Both the position numbers and the translations under genes were made by a program. Shown here in pieces: positions 1-8,231 of a DNA stretch of 29,449 bases. The notes under the pieces are model-generated. The model did not search any database. It saw only the letters and a list, made by a program, of their open reading frames with translations, and was not told the origin of the DNA. Position 1 is the stretch's first letter, and every line of letters starts with the position of its first letter. The stretch comes from JAZDLC01 sp043802345 (GTDB lineage: Bacteria; Planctomycetota; B15-G4; JADJEK01): the NCBI GenBank assembly GCA_043802345.1, contig JAZDLC010000057.1:1-29449 (forward strand), in the 5' to 3' direction.

Positions 1-1610
1 GCCAGTTCGACGAACCCGAGGAACACCTTCAGCACGTGCATCCACTCGCCGGCCCTCGGCATTTGCTGCAGGCGGCCCGGCAGCAGCGAGAGGAACACGA
101 ACGGCGTGGCCATCGTCAGTCCGAACACGCCCATGCCGAGCACGATCCGGCCGATGTCGCCGTCAGCCGCTCCCACGCTGAGCAGCGATCCGACGAACGG
201 CGCGGTGCAGGTGAATGACGTGACCACCAGGGTGGCGCCCATCAGGAAGACCCCTGTCAGGCCGCTCTTCGTGGAGGCCTTGCCTGCCACCGCCATCAGG
301 AACCTGGGGGGCTGTAGATCGATCGCGCCGAACAGCACCAGGGCGAAGATGAGGAACAGCGAGCCGATCGCGAGGTTGGTGACCGGATGCTGGGCGAAGG
401 TGATGATCGGCGCGCCGAGCGCCACGCCGATCAGGATGAACACCAGCACGATGCCGGCGCCATACGCCAGGGAGAGCGGCAGGACCCGGCCTTCCCGCGC
501 GATCGCCTGCTTGGTGAAGAACGAGATGGTGATCGGGATCATCGGATAGGTGCACGGCATCAGCAGGGTGATGAATCCCCAGAAGACCGCGAGCAGCAGG
601 AACGCGGAGATCGGCAGGGTTCCCAGATCCTCGCCGCCGACATTCTCCACCGGTTCGCCAACCCCTGGCGGCGAGGCCGCCCCCTGTTCGGCCCCCGCGC
701 CGGCGGTCGCGGCCACCACCTTCAGCACGGCCTTGAAGGGAAGCGACTCGTTGGTGCAGGTTGACTCGTCGCACGCCTGTCCGGTCAGCGTTCCAGAAAG
801 CGAGAGCTCGCCGGGAACAACCTCTTTCGAAACGCGGAACTGCTGGCGGAGGATGGCCTGCTTGAAGTAGAGATGGACATCCTCCTCGAAGATCTCGTCG
901 TACTTCACCACCGGGTCGGGAAGCGCCATTTCTCCGACCGGCTCGAGCCCTTCCATCGGTTCGAACTCCACCTCTGCCGGCAGGCCGGCCGGAGAAGTCG
1001 GAGCGTAGACGTAGTAGGAGTCGCCGATTCGGAGTTCGATTTTCAGGCTGACGATTTCGCCCGGGTCCGCCGTGTCCGGCTCGAAGGTGGCGGCGATGCT
1101 GACCCGCCGCCCGGCGGCGGCGCCAATGGCGAGCGACGCGTCGAAGGTCGGGGCGGCGATGACGCAGGTTCGGTCATCGCAGGCCTGGGTGTGGAGAATG
1201 CCGCTCAGCTCGATCGTTCCAGATGCGTTTTTCGGGACCCGGAAATCCTGTTCAAACACAGGCCGGCCGCGGAGAATCCGGATCGTCACCTCGAAGACGT
1301 CGTCCCACTTTTCCTTTGGATCGGTGAAACGAAGCTCCCCTTCCGGTTTCAGCCCACCTGACTTCGTGAACTCGACCCGGGCCGGAATGCCGCCCTCCTC
1401 CGGGGAGTCGGGCGCATAGATGTAGTACCCCTCCTGGATCTCGGCCTGGAGCTTCAGCGTGACCAGATCACCCGGCGCCGCCTCGGCCGGACTGAACGAC
1501 GCCTTCACGCCAACGCGGCTTCCGAACTGCGCGGAAGCCAGGGGCGCCCAGACGGCACCGAGCAGGAGCAGGAGTGGAACCATCAAGCGCAAGAGCTTCT
1601 CCCTGTTCAT
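1..1610 (-). CDS. dsbD: DsbD-family protein-disulfide reductase with two N-terminal DsbD-alpha domains (partial, C-terminus beyond the window)
   Basis: It should move electrons from cytosolic thioredoxin across the inner membrane to periplasmic disulfides. The ATG at 1610 opens a signal peptide (MNREK, a Leu-rich core, ending near ALASA-Q at about residue 28). Two homologous periplasmic beta domains follow, about residues 30-165 and 168-300. Each has a GYYIYAP or DSYYVYAP motif and a closing cysteine pair, QACDDRTC (C144, C149) and GQACDESTC (C280, C285). The membrane domain starts near residue 333. It has the two DsbD/CcdA redox half-sites, MPCTYPMIPIT (C353) and SFTCTAP (C468), and several hydrophobic helices. 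The reading frame stays open to base 1, 536 codons in, so the last helices and any C-terminal thioredoxin domain lie outside. Known DsbD proteins usually have one N-terminal domain, so the duplication is unusual. The family assignment is firm; the electron acceptors are unknown. Confidence 0.9.
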   Translation of the reverse strand, partial: MNREKLLRLMVPLLLLLGAVWAPLASAQFGSRVGVKASFSPAEAAPGDLVTLKLQAEIQEGYYIYAPDSPEEGGIPARVEFTKSGGLKPEGELRFTDPKEKWDDVFEVTIRILRGRPVFEQDFRVPKNASGTIELSGILHTQACDDRTCVIAAPTFDASLAIGAAAGRRVSIAATFEPDTADPGEIVSLKIELRIGDSYYVYAPTSPAGLPAEVEFEPMEGLEPVGEMALPDPVVKYDEIFEEDVHLYFKQAILRQQFRVSKEVVPGELSLSGTLTGQACDESTCTNESLPFKAVLKVVAATAGAGAEQGAASPPGVGEPVENVGGEDLGTLPISAFLLLAVFWGFITLLMPCTYPMIPITISFFTKQAIAREGRVLPLSLAYGAGIVLVFILIGVALGAPIITFAQHPVTNLAIGSLFLIFALVLFGAIDLQPPRFLMAVAGKASTKSGLTGVFLMGATLVVTSFTCTAPFVGSLLSVGAADGDIGRIVLGMGVFGLTMATPFVFLSLLPGRLQQMPRAGEWMHVLKVFLGFVEL

Positions 1611-1829
1611 CCTATGTCGGCGGAGATTGGCGAATGCTAGCAAGCCGCCGACGACGGGCGCAACGTCCGGCAGCGTCACGGGGTCGACCCTGTCTGGCGG
1701 ATCTCACCCTTGTTACGAGGACATCGCCCCGCCGGTGCGGCACAAAAGACGGATCCGGTCCGCTTTCGGGGCACCCGTGAATCGCCGATTCCGGGAATCC
1801 CGGGGTTCTGTCTTTGGCCGCACCTTGTC

Positions 1830-1835
1830 TATACT
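1830..1835 (+). promoter_or_regulatory. possible -10 box ahead of the mutase operon
   Basis: A TATACT hexamer matches the sigma70 -10 consensus at five of six positions. It lies about 29 bases before the GTG of the small ORF at 1864, which has a GGAAGG ribosome site. No convincing -35 box sits 16-18 bases upstream, so this is a weak call. The stretch 1611-1863 otherwise shows only the divergent start of dsbD and no recognisable riboswitch. Confidence 0.3.
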
Positions 1836-1863
1836 GGGACTCCATTTTGCCGGAAGGTCGAAA

Positions 1864-2076
1864 GTGCCAGAAAACGAGATCGCCAGCGCAGCTCGTCCAT
1901 CACCCGTGGGGCTCGACGGATCCTCCCGCTCCGTTCCGATGCTCGCGTACGATGCGGTGGCCCTCGCGGACGCGATGATTCTGGCCGAAATCGACAGGAT
2001 CGGCGCTCGACAGATGATCGCCGGGAACCTGCACCGAGCCTGCGCGGGCCGGAGGTTCCACATGAAAGACTCCTGA
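1864..2076 (+). CDS. small hypothetical protein at the head of the mutase operon
   Basis: I do not recognise this 70-residue protein. It starts at a GTG preceded by GGAAGG with six bases of spacing, and a TATACT box lies just upstream. It ends 16 bases before the acyl-CoA dehydrogenase start. About three quarters of its codons end in G or C, close to the habit of neighbouring genes. The C-terminal half (ALADAMILAEIDRIGARQMI, then basic residues) could form an amphipathic helix. There is no signal peptide and no membrane segment. The same frame stays open far upstream through antisense sequence of dsbD, so an open frame alone proves little here. It could be a leader peptide, a small partner protein or untranslated sequence. 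Confidence 0.4.
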   Translation: MPENEIASAARPSPVGLDGSSRSVPMLAYDAVALADAMILAEIDRIGARQMIAGNLHRACAGRRFHMKDS

Positions 2077-2092
2077 AAGGCGGGAACGGTCC

Positions 2093-3244
2093 ATGGACTT
2101 CAACCTGAGCGAAGAGCTGACGCTGCTGCGAGACACTGTGCGCAAGTTCGCGCGAGAGGAACTCGAGCCGGTGGCAGCAGAGCACGACCGGGAGCGCAAG
2201 TACCCGGCAGAGCTTGTCCGGAAGGCGGGCGAACTGGGTCTGATGGGCGTCGCGGTGGAGGAGAAGTATGGCGGCTCCGGGATGGGCAACCTGGCGGGCT
2301 CGATCGTTTCCGAGGAGCTCTCGAGGGCCTGCGCATCCACCGGAGTGACGGTGTCGGTCCACAACTCCCTGGTCACCGGCCCCTTGGGCAAGTTCGGTTC
2401 GGACTTCCTGAAGGAGAAGTACCTGGAGCGCCTGGCCTCGGGCGAGTGGCTGGGCGCCTATGCGCTCACCGAGGCGGATGCCGGTTCGGACGCCGCGAAC
2501 CAGCAGACCAGCGCCGAGTTGCGGGGAGATCACTACGTTCTGAACGGGACCAAGGTGTGGATCACCAGCGGTGCCGTGGCCGATTTATTCATCGTCTTCG
2601 CGAGGACGACTCCCGTGGGCGATGGGAGCAAGTCCGACGGCATCACCGCCTTTGCGATCGAGAGGGAGACGCCCGGCCTCAAGCCCGGCAAGAAAGAAGA
2701 GAAGGTCGGCATCCGGGCTTCCACGACCACGGAATTGGCGCTGGAGGATTGCCGGGTCCCGGTGGAGAACGTCATCGGTGAGGTGGACCAGGGATTCAAG
2801 ATCGCCATGGATACCCTGGATGGCGGCCGGATCGGGATTGCCTCGCAGGCGGTGGGGATCGCCCAGGCCTGCCTGGACGCATCCATCGCGTATTCCAAGG
2901 AACGCGTGCAGTTCGGCCGGCCGATCGGAGCGTTCCAGGCGATTCAGTGGAAGCTGGCGGAGATGGCGACCAACCTGGAAGCGGCGCGGCTCCTGGTCCA
3001 CAAGGCAGCATGGTTGCGGGATCAGCGGCAGCCGTGCGCCATGGCGGCCTCCATGGCCAAGATGCACGCGTCGGTGATCGCCAACAAGGCCGCGGAGGAG
3101 GCGGTTCAGATCCATGGCGGCGCCGGGTACACGACCGACTTCCCGGTGGAGCGGTTCATGCGCGATGCGCGCATCACCGAGATCTACGAGGGAACCACCG
3201 AGATCCAGCACCTTGTGATCGCCAGGCATCTGATGAGCGCCTGA
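2093..3244 (+). CDS. acyl-CoA dehydrogenase (short/branched-chain type)
   Basis: This flavoenzyme introduces an alpha-beta double bond into an acyl-CoA and passes electrons to electron-transfer flavoprotein. At 383 residues it is full length for the short-chain family. An N-terminal helical domain is followed by the FAD-binding stretch AYALTEADAGSD and the WITSG strand. The C-terminal helical domain ends in RITEIYEGTTEIQ. Glu366 of YEG aligns with the catalytic base of short-chain dehydrogenases (Glu368 in mammalian SCAD). It is the first large gene of an operon with MeaB and the split mutase, which points to substrates whose degradation gives propionyl- or methylmalonyl-CoA, such as branched-chain amino acids. 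That substrate choice is inferred from context. A second, distinct paralogue closes the same operon at 6789. Confidence 0.93.
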   Translation: MDFNLSEELTLLRDTVRKFAREELEPVAAEHDRERKYPAELVRKAGELGLMGVAVEEKYGGSGMGNLAGSIVSEELSRACASTGVTVSVHNSLVTGPLGKFGSDFLKEKYLERLASGEWLGAYALTEADAGSDAANQQTSAELRGDHYVLNGTKVWITSGAVADLFIVFARTTPVGDGSKSDGITAFAIERETPGLKPGKKEEKVGIRASTTTELALEDCRVPVENVIGEVDQGFKIAMDTLDGGRIGIASQAVGIAQACLDASIAYSKERVQFGRPIGAFQAIQWKLAEMATNLEAARLLVHKAAWLRDQRQPCAMAASMAKMHASVIANKAAEEAVQIHGGAGYTTDFPVERFMRDARITEIYEGTTEIQHLVIARHLMSA

Positions 3245-3284
3245 CAGGCAGGCCGTTGCGGAAGATGCGGGCAGAGACGACATT

Positions 3285-4307
3285 GTGACGACCGACTCGA
3301 TCCAACCAGATCTCCTCGAGCGGGCCCTCAGCGACGACCGCGTCGCCCTGGCCCGGCTTCTGACCCTGGCCGAGCGACGCGATCCGGCGTTTCCCGGGTA
3401 TCACACGCGCCTCTACCCGAAGGTGGGGCGTGCTCGGCGGATCGGGTTCACCGGACCGCCGGGCGCGGGCAAAAGCACCCTGGTGGAGGCGTACGCGGTC
3501 AAGCGCCGCAGCGTCGGGGAATCGATCGGCGTGGTGGCGGTCGACCCGAGCAGCCCGTTCACCGGCGGCGCACTGCTCGGTGATCGCATCCGGATGAGCC
3601 GCCTGACTCTCGATCCCGGTTGCTTCGTGAGGTCGATGGCGAGCCGGGGATCGTTCGGGGGGCTGGCCAGAACCACGGACGAACTCGTGGACGTGATGGA
3701 CGCCGCCGGCTTCGACCGGGTGGTGGTGGAAACGGTCGGGGTGGGACAGTCGGAAGTGGATGTGGCCCGGGCCACCGACACCACGGTGGTGATCCTGGTT
3801 CCCGGCGCGGGTGACGCGGTGCAGGCCCTGAAGGCCGGCCTGATGGAGATTGCCGACGTTCTGGTGGTCAACAAGGCGGACCGTCCAGGCGTGGAACGGG
3901 TGGTTGCCGAGCTGGAAGAGGTGCTCTCTCTCCGGTCGGAGCATTCCCGGGTGGCGATCGTTCAGACCGTGGCGACCAGTGGCGAGGGACTCGATGATCT
4001 GGACGCGGCCATCGAGGAGCACGCCCTCTCGGCGAGGGCCTGCGGCGAGTTCGAGTCGCGCCGGGCCGCACACCTCGGGACCAAGGTGCGCAGGATCGTC
4101 GAGGACACGCTCCGGGCCGAGATGTTCGGTGGCAAGGGAATCCACTCCAGGATCAACGAGGCGCTGGAGGAGCAGAACGGAAGCTCTCCGTACGAGATCG
4201 CGAAGGACCTGCTCGCCGAGCTGGGTCTGAGGACAGGCGCCCGGGCTTCTGGAGAAACGACAGACAGCCGACGGAATACCGGCGGACAACCCATGGAGCT
4301 GACGTGA
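3285..4307 (+). CDS. meaB: MeaB/ArgK-type GTPase, chaperone of the methylmalonyl-CoA mutase
   Basis: MeaB proteins use GTP hydrolysis to gate loading of adenosylcobalamin into the mutase and to protect it from inactivation. The 340-residue product starts at GTG 3285. It has a P-loop GPPGAGKS at residues 57-64, the base-II region VVAVDPSSPFTGGALLGDRIRM, the switch stretch VVVETVGVGQSEVDV and the guanine-specificity motif NKAD at 196-199. All are hallmarks of the family once annotated as LAO/AO transport kinase. The C-terminal dimerisation part follows to residue 340. Its stop overlaps the mutase start in a GTGA junction, so the two are translationally coupled. Residues after about 320 are polar and look disordered. 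Confidence 0.95.
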   Translation: MTTDSIQPDLLERALSDDRVALARLLTLAERRDPAFPGYHTRLYPKVGRARRIGFTGPPGAGKSTLVEAYAVKRRSVGESIGVVAVDPSSPFTGGALLGDRIRMSRLTLDPGCFVRSMASRGSFGGLARTTDELVDVMDAAGFDRVVVETVGVGQSEVDVARATDTTVVILVPGAGDAVQALKAGLMEIADVLVVNKADRPGVERVVAELEEVLSLRSEHSRVAIVQTVATSGEGLDDLDAAIEEHALSARACGEFESRRAAHLGTKVRRIVEDTLRAEMFGGKGIHSRINEALEEQNGSSPYEIAKDLLAELGLRTGARASGETTDSRRNTGGQPMELT

Positions 4308-5971
4308 GCAGGCCTTTCAGCACAGAGTCGACCCAGCACAGCAAACCCGGGAAGAACTCCGGCGGCGACGCGGAGTCGCAGTCCGATGCAACCCGCTTCC
4401 GCAGCCTGTCCGGGAACGTCCTGAAGCCGTTCTACTGTCGGGAGGATATCGCGGACCTGGACGAGGCCCGGGATCTCGGGACGCCCGGGGAGTACCCCTT
4501 CACCCGGGGCGTTCACAAGACGATGTACCGCGGCAGGACCTGGACCATGCGCCAGTTCGCCGGGTTCGGGACGTCGGTGGAGACGAACAGGCGTTTCCAC
4601 TACCTCCTGGAGCAGGGGCAGACCGGGCTTTCGGTCGCGTTCGACTTCCCGACCATCACCGGCTACGACTCCGATGATCCGATGTCGGAGGGAGAGGTGG
4701 GGCGGTGCGGGGTTGCCATCGCGTCGCTCGCGGACATGGAGACGCTGCTCGGGGGCATTCCGCTGGATCAGGTCTCCACCTCCATGACCATCAACGGCCC
4801 GGCGGCGGTCTTGCTGGCTTTCTACGTGGCGATGGCGAAGAAGCAGGGCGTTCCTCTCGACAAGCTGCGGGGAACGACCCAGAACGATGTGCTCAAGGAG
4901 TACCAGGCCCAGAAGTCGTGGTGCTTCCCGCCCCATCCGTCCATGCGGGTCGTGAACGACATCATCGAGTACTGCGGCAAGGAGGTTCCTCTCTGGAACA
5001 CGATCTCCATCTCCGGGTACCACATCCGCGAGGCCGGGTCGACGGCGCTGCAGGAACTGGCCTTCACCTTGGCCAACGGCTTTGCCTACGTGGAAAGCGG
5101 GATCAAGGCGGGGCTCGACGTCGATGACTTCGCCCCCAGACTGTCGTTCTTTTTCGACGCCCACCTCGATTTCTTCGAGGAAATCGCGAAGTTCCGGGCG
5201 GCGCGCAGGATCTGGGCCCGGCACATGCGGGAAAAGTACGGCGCGAAGAACCCCAGGTCCTGGCTGGTCCGGTTCCACACCCAGACCGCCGGCGTTTCGC
5301 TGACGGCTCAGCAGCCCGAGAACAACATCGTGCGCACGGCCTGCGAGGCGCTGTCGGCGGTGCTGGGCGGCACCCAATCACTGCACACCAACTCCATGGA
5401 TGAAACGCTGGCCCTGCCGACCGAGAAGGCGGCCAAGATCGCCCTGCGGACGCAGCAGATCCTGGCGCACGAGATTGGCGTGGCCAATGTGGCCGATCCC
5501 CTGGCCGGTTCGTACTACGTCGAGGCGCTGACGAATCAGATGGAGAGCGAGGCCGAGGAGATCTTCCGCAAGATCGAGGCGATGGGAGGAGTGATCCAGG
5601 GCATCGAGAACGGGTACTTCCAGCGGGAGATCGCCGCGTCCGCCTACCGCTTCCAGAAGGAGATGGACGCGAAGAGCCGGGTGGTCGTGGGCGTCAACCG
5701 CTTTGTCGACGAACAGGAAGAACCACTGGACATCCTGAGGATCGGCGTTGAAGTCGAGGCGGAGCAGAGAGAACGGTTGGCAAGGCTGCGCTCCTCCCGG
5801 AATGAAACAGAGGTGCGAAACGCACTGACGGCACTAGCCGACGCCGCCAAGAATGGTGACAATGTCATGCCCTGCCTGGTCGAAGGCGCGCTTGCCTACG
5901 CGACGCTCGGCGAGATGATCGCCACGCTCAAGCAGGAGTTCGGCGAGTACCGGGAACCGCCAATGTTCTGA
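4304..5971 (+). CDS. mcmA1: methylmalonyl-CoA mutase, catalytic (substrate-binding) subunit
   Basis: With the B12 subunit encoded next, it should interconvert (R)-methylmalonyl-CoA and succinyl-CoA by a radical mechanism. The 555-residue chain has an N-terminal extension of about 45 polar residues, then the TIM-barrel mutase domain, and lacks the B12 domain. Conserved stretches include MYRGRTWTMRQFAGFGT, GQTGLSVAFDFPT, ISISGYHIREAG, DDFAPRLSFFF and LGGTQSLHTNSMDE. Tyr75 and Arg215 (PSMR) align with the tyrosine and carboxylate-binding arginine (Tyr89, Arg207) of the Propionibacterium enzyme. Isobutyryl-CoA mutases replace these, so methylmalonyl-CoA is the favoured substrate. The split organisation resembles archaeal and some bacterial mutases. 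It starts at GTG 4304, overlapping meaB, with GGAG a few bases upstream. Confidence 0.94.
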   Translation: MSRPFSTESTQHSKPGKNSGGDAESQSDATRFRSLSGNVLKPFYCREDIADLDEARDLGTPGEYPFTRGVHKTMYRGRTWTMRQFAGFGTSVETNRRFHYLLEQGQTGLSVAFDFPTITGYDSDDPMSEGEVGRCGVAIASLADMETLLGGIPLDQVSTSMTINGPAAVLLAFYVAMAKKQGVPLDKLRGTTQNDVLKEYQAQKSWCFPPHPSMRVVNDIIEYCGKEVPLWNTISISGYHIREAGSTALQELAFTLANGFAYVESGIKAGLDVDDFAPRLSFFFDAHLDFFEEIAKFRAARRIWARHMREKYGAKNPRSWLVRFHTQTAGVSLTAQQPENNIVRTACEALSAVLGGTQSLHTNSMDETLALPTEKAAKIALRTQQILAHEIGVANVADPLAGSYYVEALTNQMESEAEEIFRKIEAMGGVIQGIENGYFQREIAASAYRFQKEMDAKSRVVVGVNRFVDEQEEPLDILRIGVEVEAEQRERLARLRSSRNETEVRNALTALADAAKNGDNVMPCLVEGALAYATLGEMIATLKQEFGEYREPPMF

Positions 5972-5986
5972 CGCGGAGAGAGCGCG

Positions 5987-6415
5987 ATGGCAGAAGATCG
6001 AATCAGAGTCCTCGTGGCGAAGCCGGGCCTGGATGGGCATGACCGGGGCGCCAAGGTGGTTGCTGCCGGACTGCGGGATGCCGGCATCGAGGTGATCTAC
6101 ACCGGCCTGCATCAGACCGCGGAGATGATCGTGTCGGCGGCCATCCAGGAAGACGTGGACGCCATCGGCCTGTCGATTCTCTCGGGAGCTCACATGACGC
6201 TGTTTCCCAAGGTCAAGAAGCAGCTCGACGAGAAGGGTGCTGGAGACATCCTGCTCACGGGAGGCGGGATCATTCCCGAGGACGACCTGAAGGAGTTGAA
6301 CCGGATGGGCGTGGGACGGCTCTTCGGGCCGGGCACGCCGATCGCGGAAATCGCCACGTATATCAAGCAAGAGGTTGCTGAGCGGAGGAGCCGGGGAAGC
6401 TCCGTTCAGTCCTGA
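5987..6415 (+). CDS. mcmA2: methylmalonyl-CoA mutase, B12-binding subunit
   Basis: This separate cobalamin-binding subunit supplies the lower histidine ligand to adenosylcobalamin. The 142-residue protein carries the base-off/His-on signature DGHDRG at residues 16-21, with His18 as the expected cobalt ligand. The SILSGAHM loop and the GGGIIPEDD loop that surround the nucleotide tail are both present. The fold is a flavodoxin-like alpha/beta domain of the usual length. It starts 15 bases after the catalytic subunit stop. No methylmalonyl-CoA epimerase or carboxylase gene is visible in the window, so the rest of the pathway must be elsewhere. Confidence 0.95.
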   Translation: MAEDRIRVLVAKPGLDGHDRGAKVVAAGLRDAGIEVIYTGLHQTAEMIVSAAIQEDVDAIGLSILSGAHMTLFPKVKKQLDEKGAGDILLTGGGIIPEDDLKELNRMGVGRLFGPGTPIAEIATYIKQEVAERRSRGSSVQS

Positions 6416-6455
6416 TTTCACAGCCGCAGCTCAAACGAGGAAGGAGAAACCGAGA

Positions 6456-6779
6456 ATGACCGGCCCTCGCCCACCAGAGCCAACCAAGGAGATTCTCAAC
6501 ATCGATGAGGCCGCGGTCCTGCTGGGAGTCTCCACCAAGACCTTTGCCAAGGTCCTGAGAGATGGGGAGATTCCGGGCCGAAAGATCGGCCGGGAATGGA
6601 AGTTCGCCCGGCGCGCCCTGGTCGATTGGGTCGCGTCCGGCAAGTCCCGGGATTTTTTCGAGGTGGACGAGCGGTCCGGCGAACAGCACGAACGGCGGAA
6701 CGAGAATGCCCGGGCCGGAGCGGCCCGCTCCCGAGTCGTCCGTCGAATCGAATCAGACATGTCCATCGAGGAAGACTGA
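6456..6779 (+). CDS. excisionase-type (AlpA/MerR-like) helix-turn-helix protein
   Basis: The 107-residue product has an N-terminal winged helix of the excisionase family, about residues 8-58. It reads ILNIDEAAVLLGVSTKTFAKVLRDGEIPGRKIGREWKFARRALVDW in two parts around the turn. The GRKIGREWKF wing is typical. The C-terminal half is charged and probably disordered or helical. ATG 6456 is chosen over the upstream in-frame ATG at 6375 because AGGAAGGAG lies ten bases before it and the longer form would overlap mcmA2. The gene sits between the mutase and the second dehydrogenase in the same direction. Excisionase-like domains also occur in ordinary transcription factors, and no integrase is nearby. 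Control of this operon is the simplest guess. Confidence 0.85.
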   Translation: MTGPRPPEPTKEILNIDEAAVLLGVSTKTFAKVLRDGEIPGRKIGREWKFARRALVDWVASGKSRDFFEVDERSGEQHERRNENARAGAARSRVVRRIESDMSIEED

Positions 6780-6788
6780 GAGGCAACC

Positions 6789-7976
6789 GTGACCGAGATT
6801 CACACCGAAGCGCCGCACCTGAACTTCAGCCTGAGCGAGGAACAGCAACTCATCCAGGAGACGGTGCGGCGCTTCGCCAAGGAGCAGGTGGCTCCCAGGG
6901 CCATGGAGATGGACCGGACGTCCACCTTCGACATGAGTCTCTGGTCTCAGATGAGGGAGCTGGGGCTGTGCGGGATCCCGATTTCCGAGGAATTGGGCGG
7001 CGCCGGCCTGGACGGGCTGTCGTACATCCTGGCGGTGGAGGAACTGGCGCGGGTCTGCGGTTCGACCGCGCTCACCTTGGCGGCCCATGTCTCGCTCGGG
7101 CTCTTCCCGATCGACCATGGCGGGACCGAGGAACAGCGGCGCAAGTGGGTGCCTGATCTGGCTTCCGGCGAGAAGATCGGCTCGTTCGGGCTGACCGAGC
7201 CGAACGCCGGATCGGATGCGGGCGGCACCGAGACGACCGCCGTGAAGAAGGGAGACCGCTGGGTCCTGAACGGGACCAAGGTCTTCATCACCAACGCGGG
7301 GATCGGCCATACCTTCGTCTGCACGGCCAAGACCTCGAACGAGCCGGGCGCCCGGGGGATCTCCGCCTTCGTGGTGGAGAAGGGGACCCCCGGATTCCGG
7401 CTGGGTCAGAAGTTGGAGAAGCTGGGGACGCGCGGCTCCGACTGGGCGGAGCTGATCTTCGAGGATTGCGAGATTCCGGAGGGGAACCTGCTGGGAGAGG
7501 TGGGGAGCGGCTTCAAGCTGTTCATGAAGACTCTCGACGGCGGCCGGATCTCGATCGGCGCCATGGCTCTCGGACTGGCCCAGGGCGCGTTCGACCGGGC
7601 CGTGAAGTACGCGACGGAGCGGGTCACCTTCGGCAAGCCGATCGGGCACCACCAGGCGATCGGCTTCAAGCTGGCCGACATGGACGTCCAGATCGAGGCG
7701 GCGCGCCACCTCGTCTACAACGCCGCCCGGCTGAAGGACGCGGGCCTGCCGTACGGCCGCGAAGCGGCCATGGCGAAGCTACACGCCTCGGAAACCGCGA
7801 TGAAGGTTACCTACGACGCCATCCAGGTCCTCGGCGGCTACGGCTACGCCACCGAGTACGAGGTGGAGCGCATGTGGCGCGACGCCAAGCTCTGCACCAT
7901 CGGCGAAGGCACCAGTGAGATCCAGCGGCTGGTGATCGCCCGGATCCTCCTCGACAAGGCGGTGGGCAAGTCGTAG
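6789..7976 (+). CDS. acyl-CoA dehydrogenase (second paralogue)
   Basis: A second FAD-dependent acyl-CoA dehydrogenase of 395 residues closes the mutase operon, starting nine bases after the HTH gene. The FAD and substrate stretch SFGLTEPNAGSDAGG, the FITNAG strand and the C-terminal TIGEGTSEIQRLVIAR are present. Glu373 in GEG is at the position of the catalytic base. It differs clearly from the copy at 2093, which has IYEGTTEIQ, so the two probably oxidise different acyl chains or successive intermediates. Isobutyryl-, isovaleryl-, 2-methylbutyryl- and butyryl-CoA are all possible. Sequence alone does not decide between them. Confidence 0.93.
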   Translation: MTEIHTEAPHLNFSLSEEQQLIQETVRRFAKEQVAPRAMEMDRTSTFDMSLWSQMRELGLCGIPISEELGGAGLDGLSYILAVEELARVCGSTALTLAAHVSLGLFPIDHGGTEEQRRKWVPDLASGEKIGSFGLTEPNAGSDAGGTETTAVKKGDRWVLNGTKVFITNAGIGHTFVCTAKTSNEPGARGISAFVVEKGTPGFRLGQKLEKLGTRGSDWAELIFEDCEIPEGNLLGEVGSGFKLFMKTLDGGRISIGAMALGLAQGAFDRAVKYATERVTFGKPIGHHQAIGFKLADMDVQIEAARHLVYNAARLKDAGLPYGREAAMAKLHASETAMKVTYDAIQVLGGYGYATEYEVERMWRDAKLCTIGEGTSEIQRLVIARILLDKAVGKS

Positions 7977-8027
7977 CCCCGGACGGTGATCCGATTCGGC
8001 TCGGCCCCCTGGGCGCCTTTCCCCGAG

Positions 8028-8046
8028 CCGCGGCGATCCGCCGCGG
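8028..8046 (+). terminator. GC-rich hairpin after the mutase operon
   Basis: A perfect 8-bp stem (CCGCGGCG / CGCCGCGG) with a three-base loop lies 52 bases after the dehydrogenase stop. It is not followed directly by a T tract; only short T runs occur further on (GTCGTTTCGGTTTG). It may terminate or protect the transcript end. The rest of 7977-8231 shows no other recognisable element. Confidence 0.35.
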
Positions 8047-8231
8047 GAGGGAGAGTCGTTTCGGTTTGAGAATGGCTTCTCCTTGCCCGGTCCGGCCGAT
8101 TCCTCTTGAATGGCATCTTTTGCACCCTGCTCCAGAACCATGAGTTCATGCGTGGGGCGATGGAAGGATCCAGAGGTTCTGGGCCGTTTCAGAAGATCTG
8201 GCTTCCACGAGTGGGACGGAGATCATCACAA

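Noticed and set aside
1611..1863. Possible cobalamin riboswitch upstream of the B12 mutase operon
   Set aside because: No B12-box sequence or matching helices could be found.
3174..5377. Long minus-strand frames opposite meaB and the mutase gene
   Set aside because: They mirror the coding strand of clearly functional genes and show no domain or ribosome site.
6456..6779. Excisionase-type gene as the mark of an integrated element
   Set aside because: No integrase, attachment-site repeat or composition change is visible nearby, and the flanking genes form one pathway.
8106..8231. N-terminal extension of the cyclophilin gene
   Set aside because: The added 42 residues are not protein-like and would mask the clear signal peptide starting at 8232.
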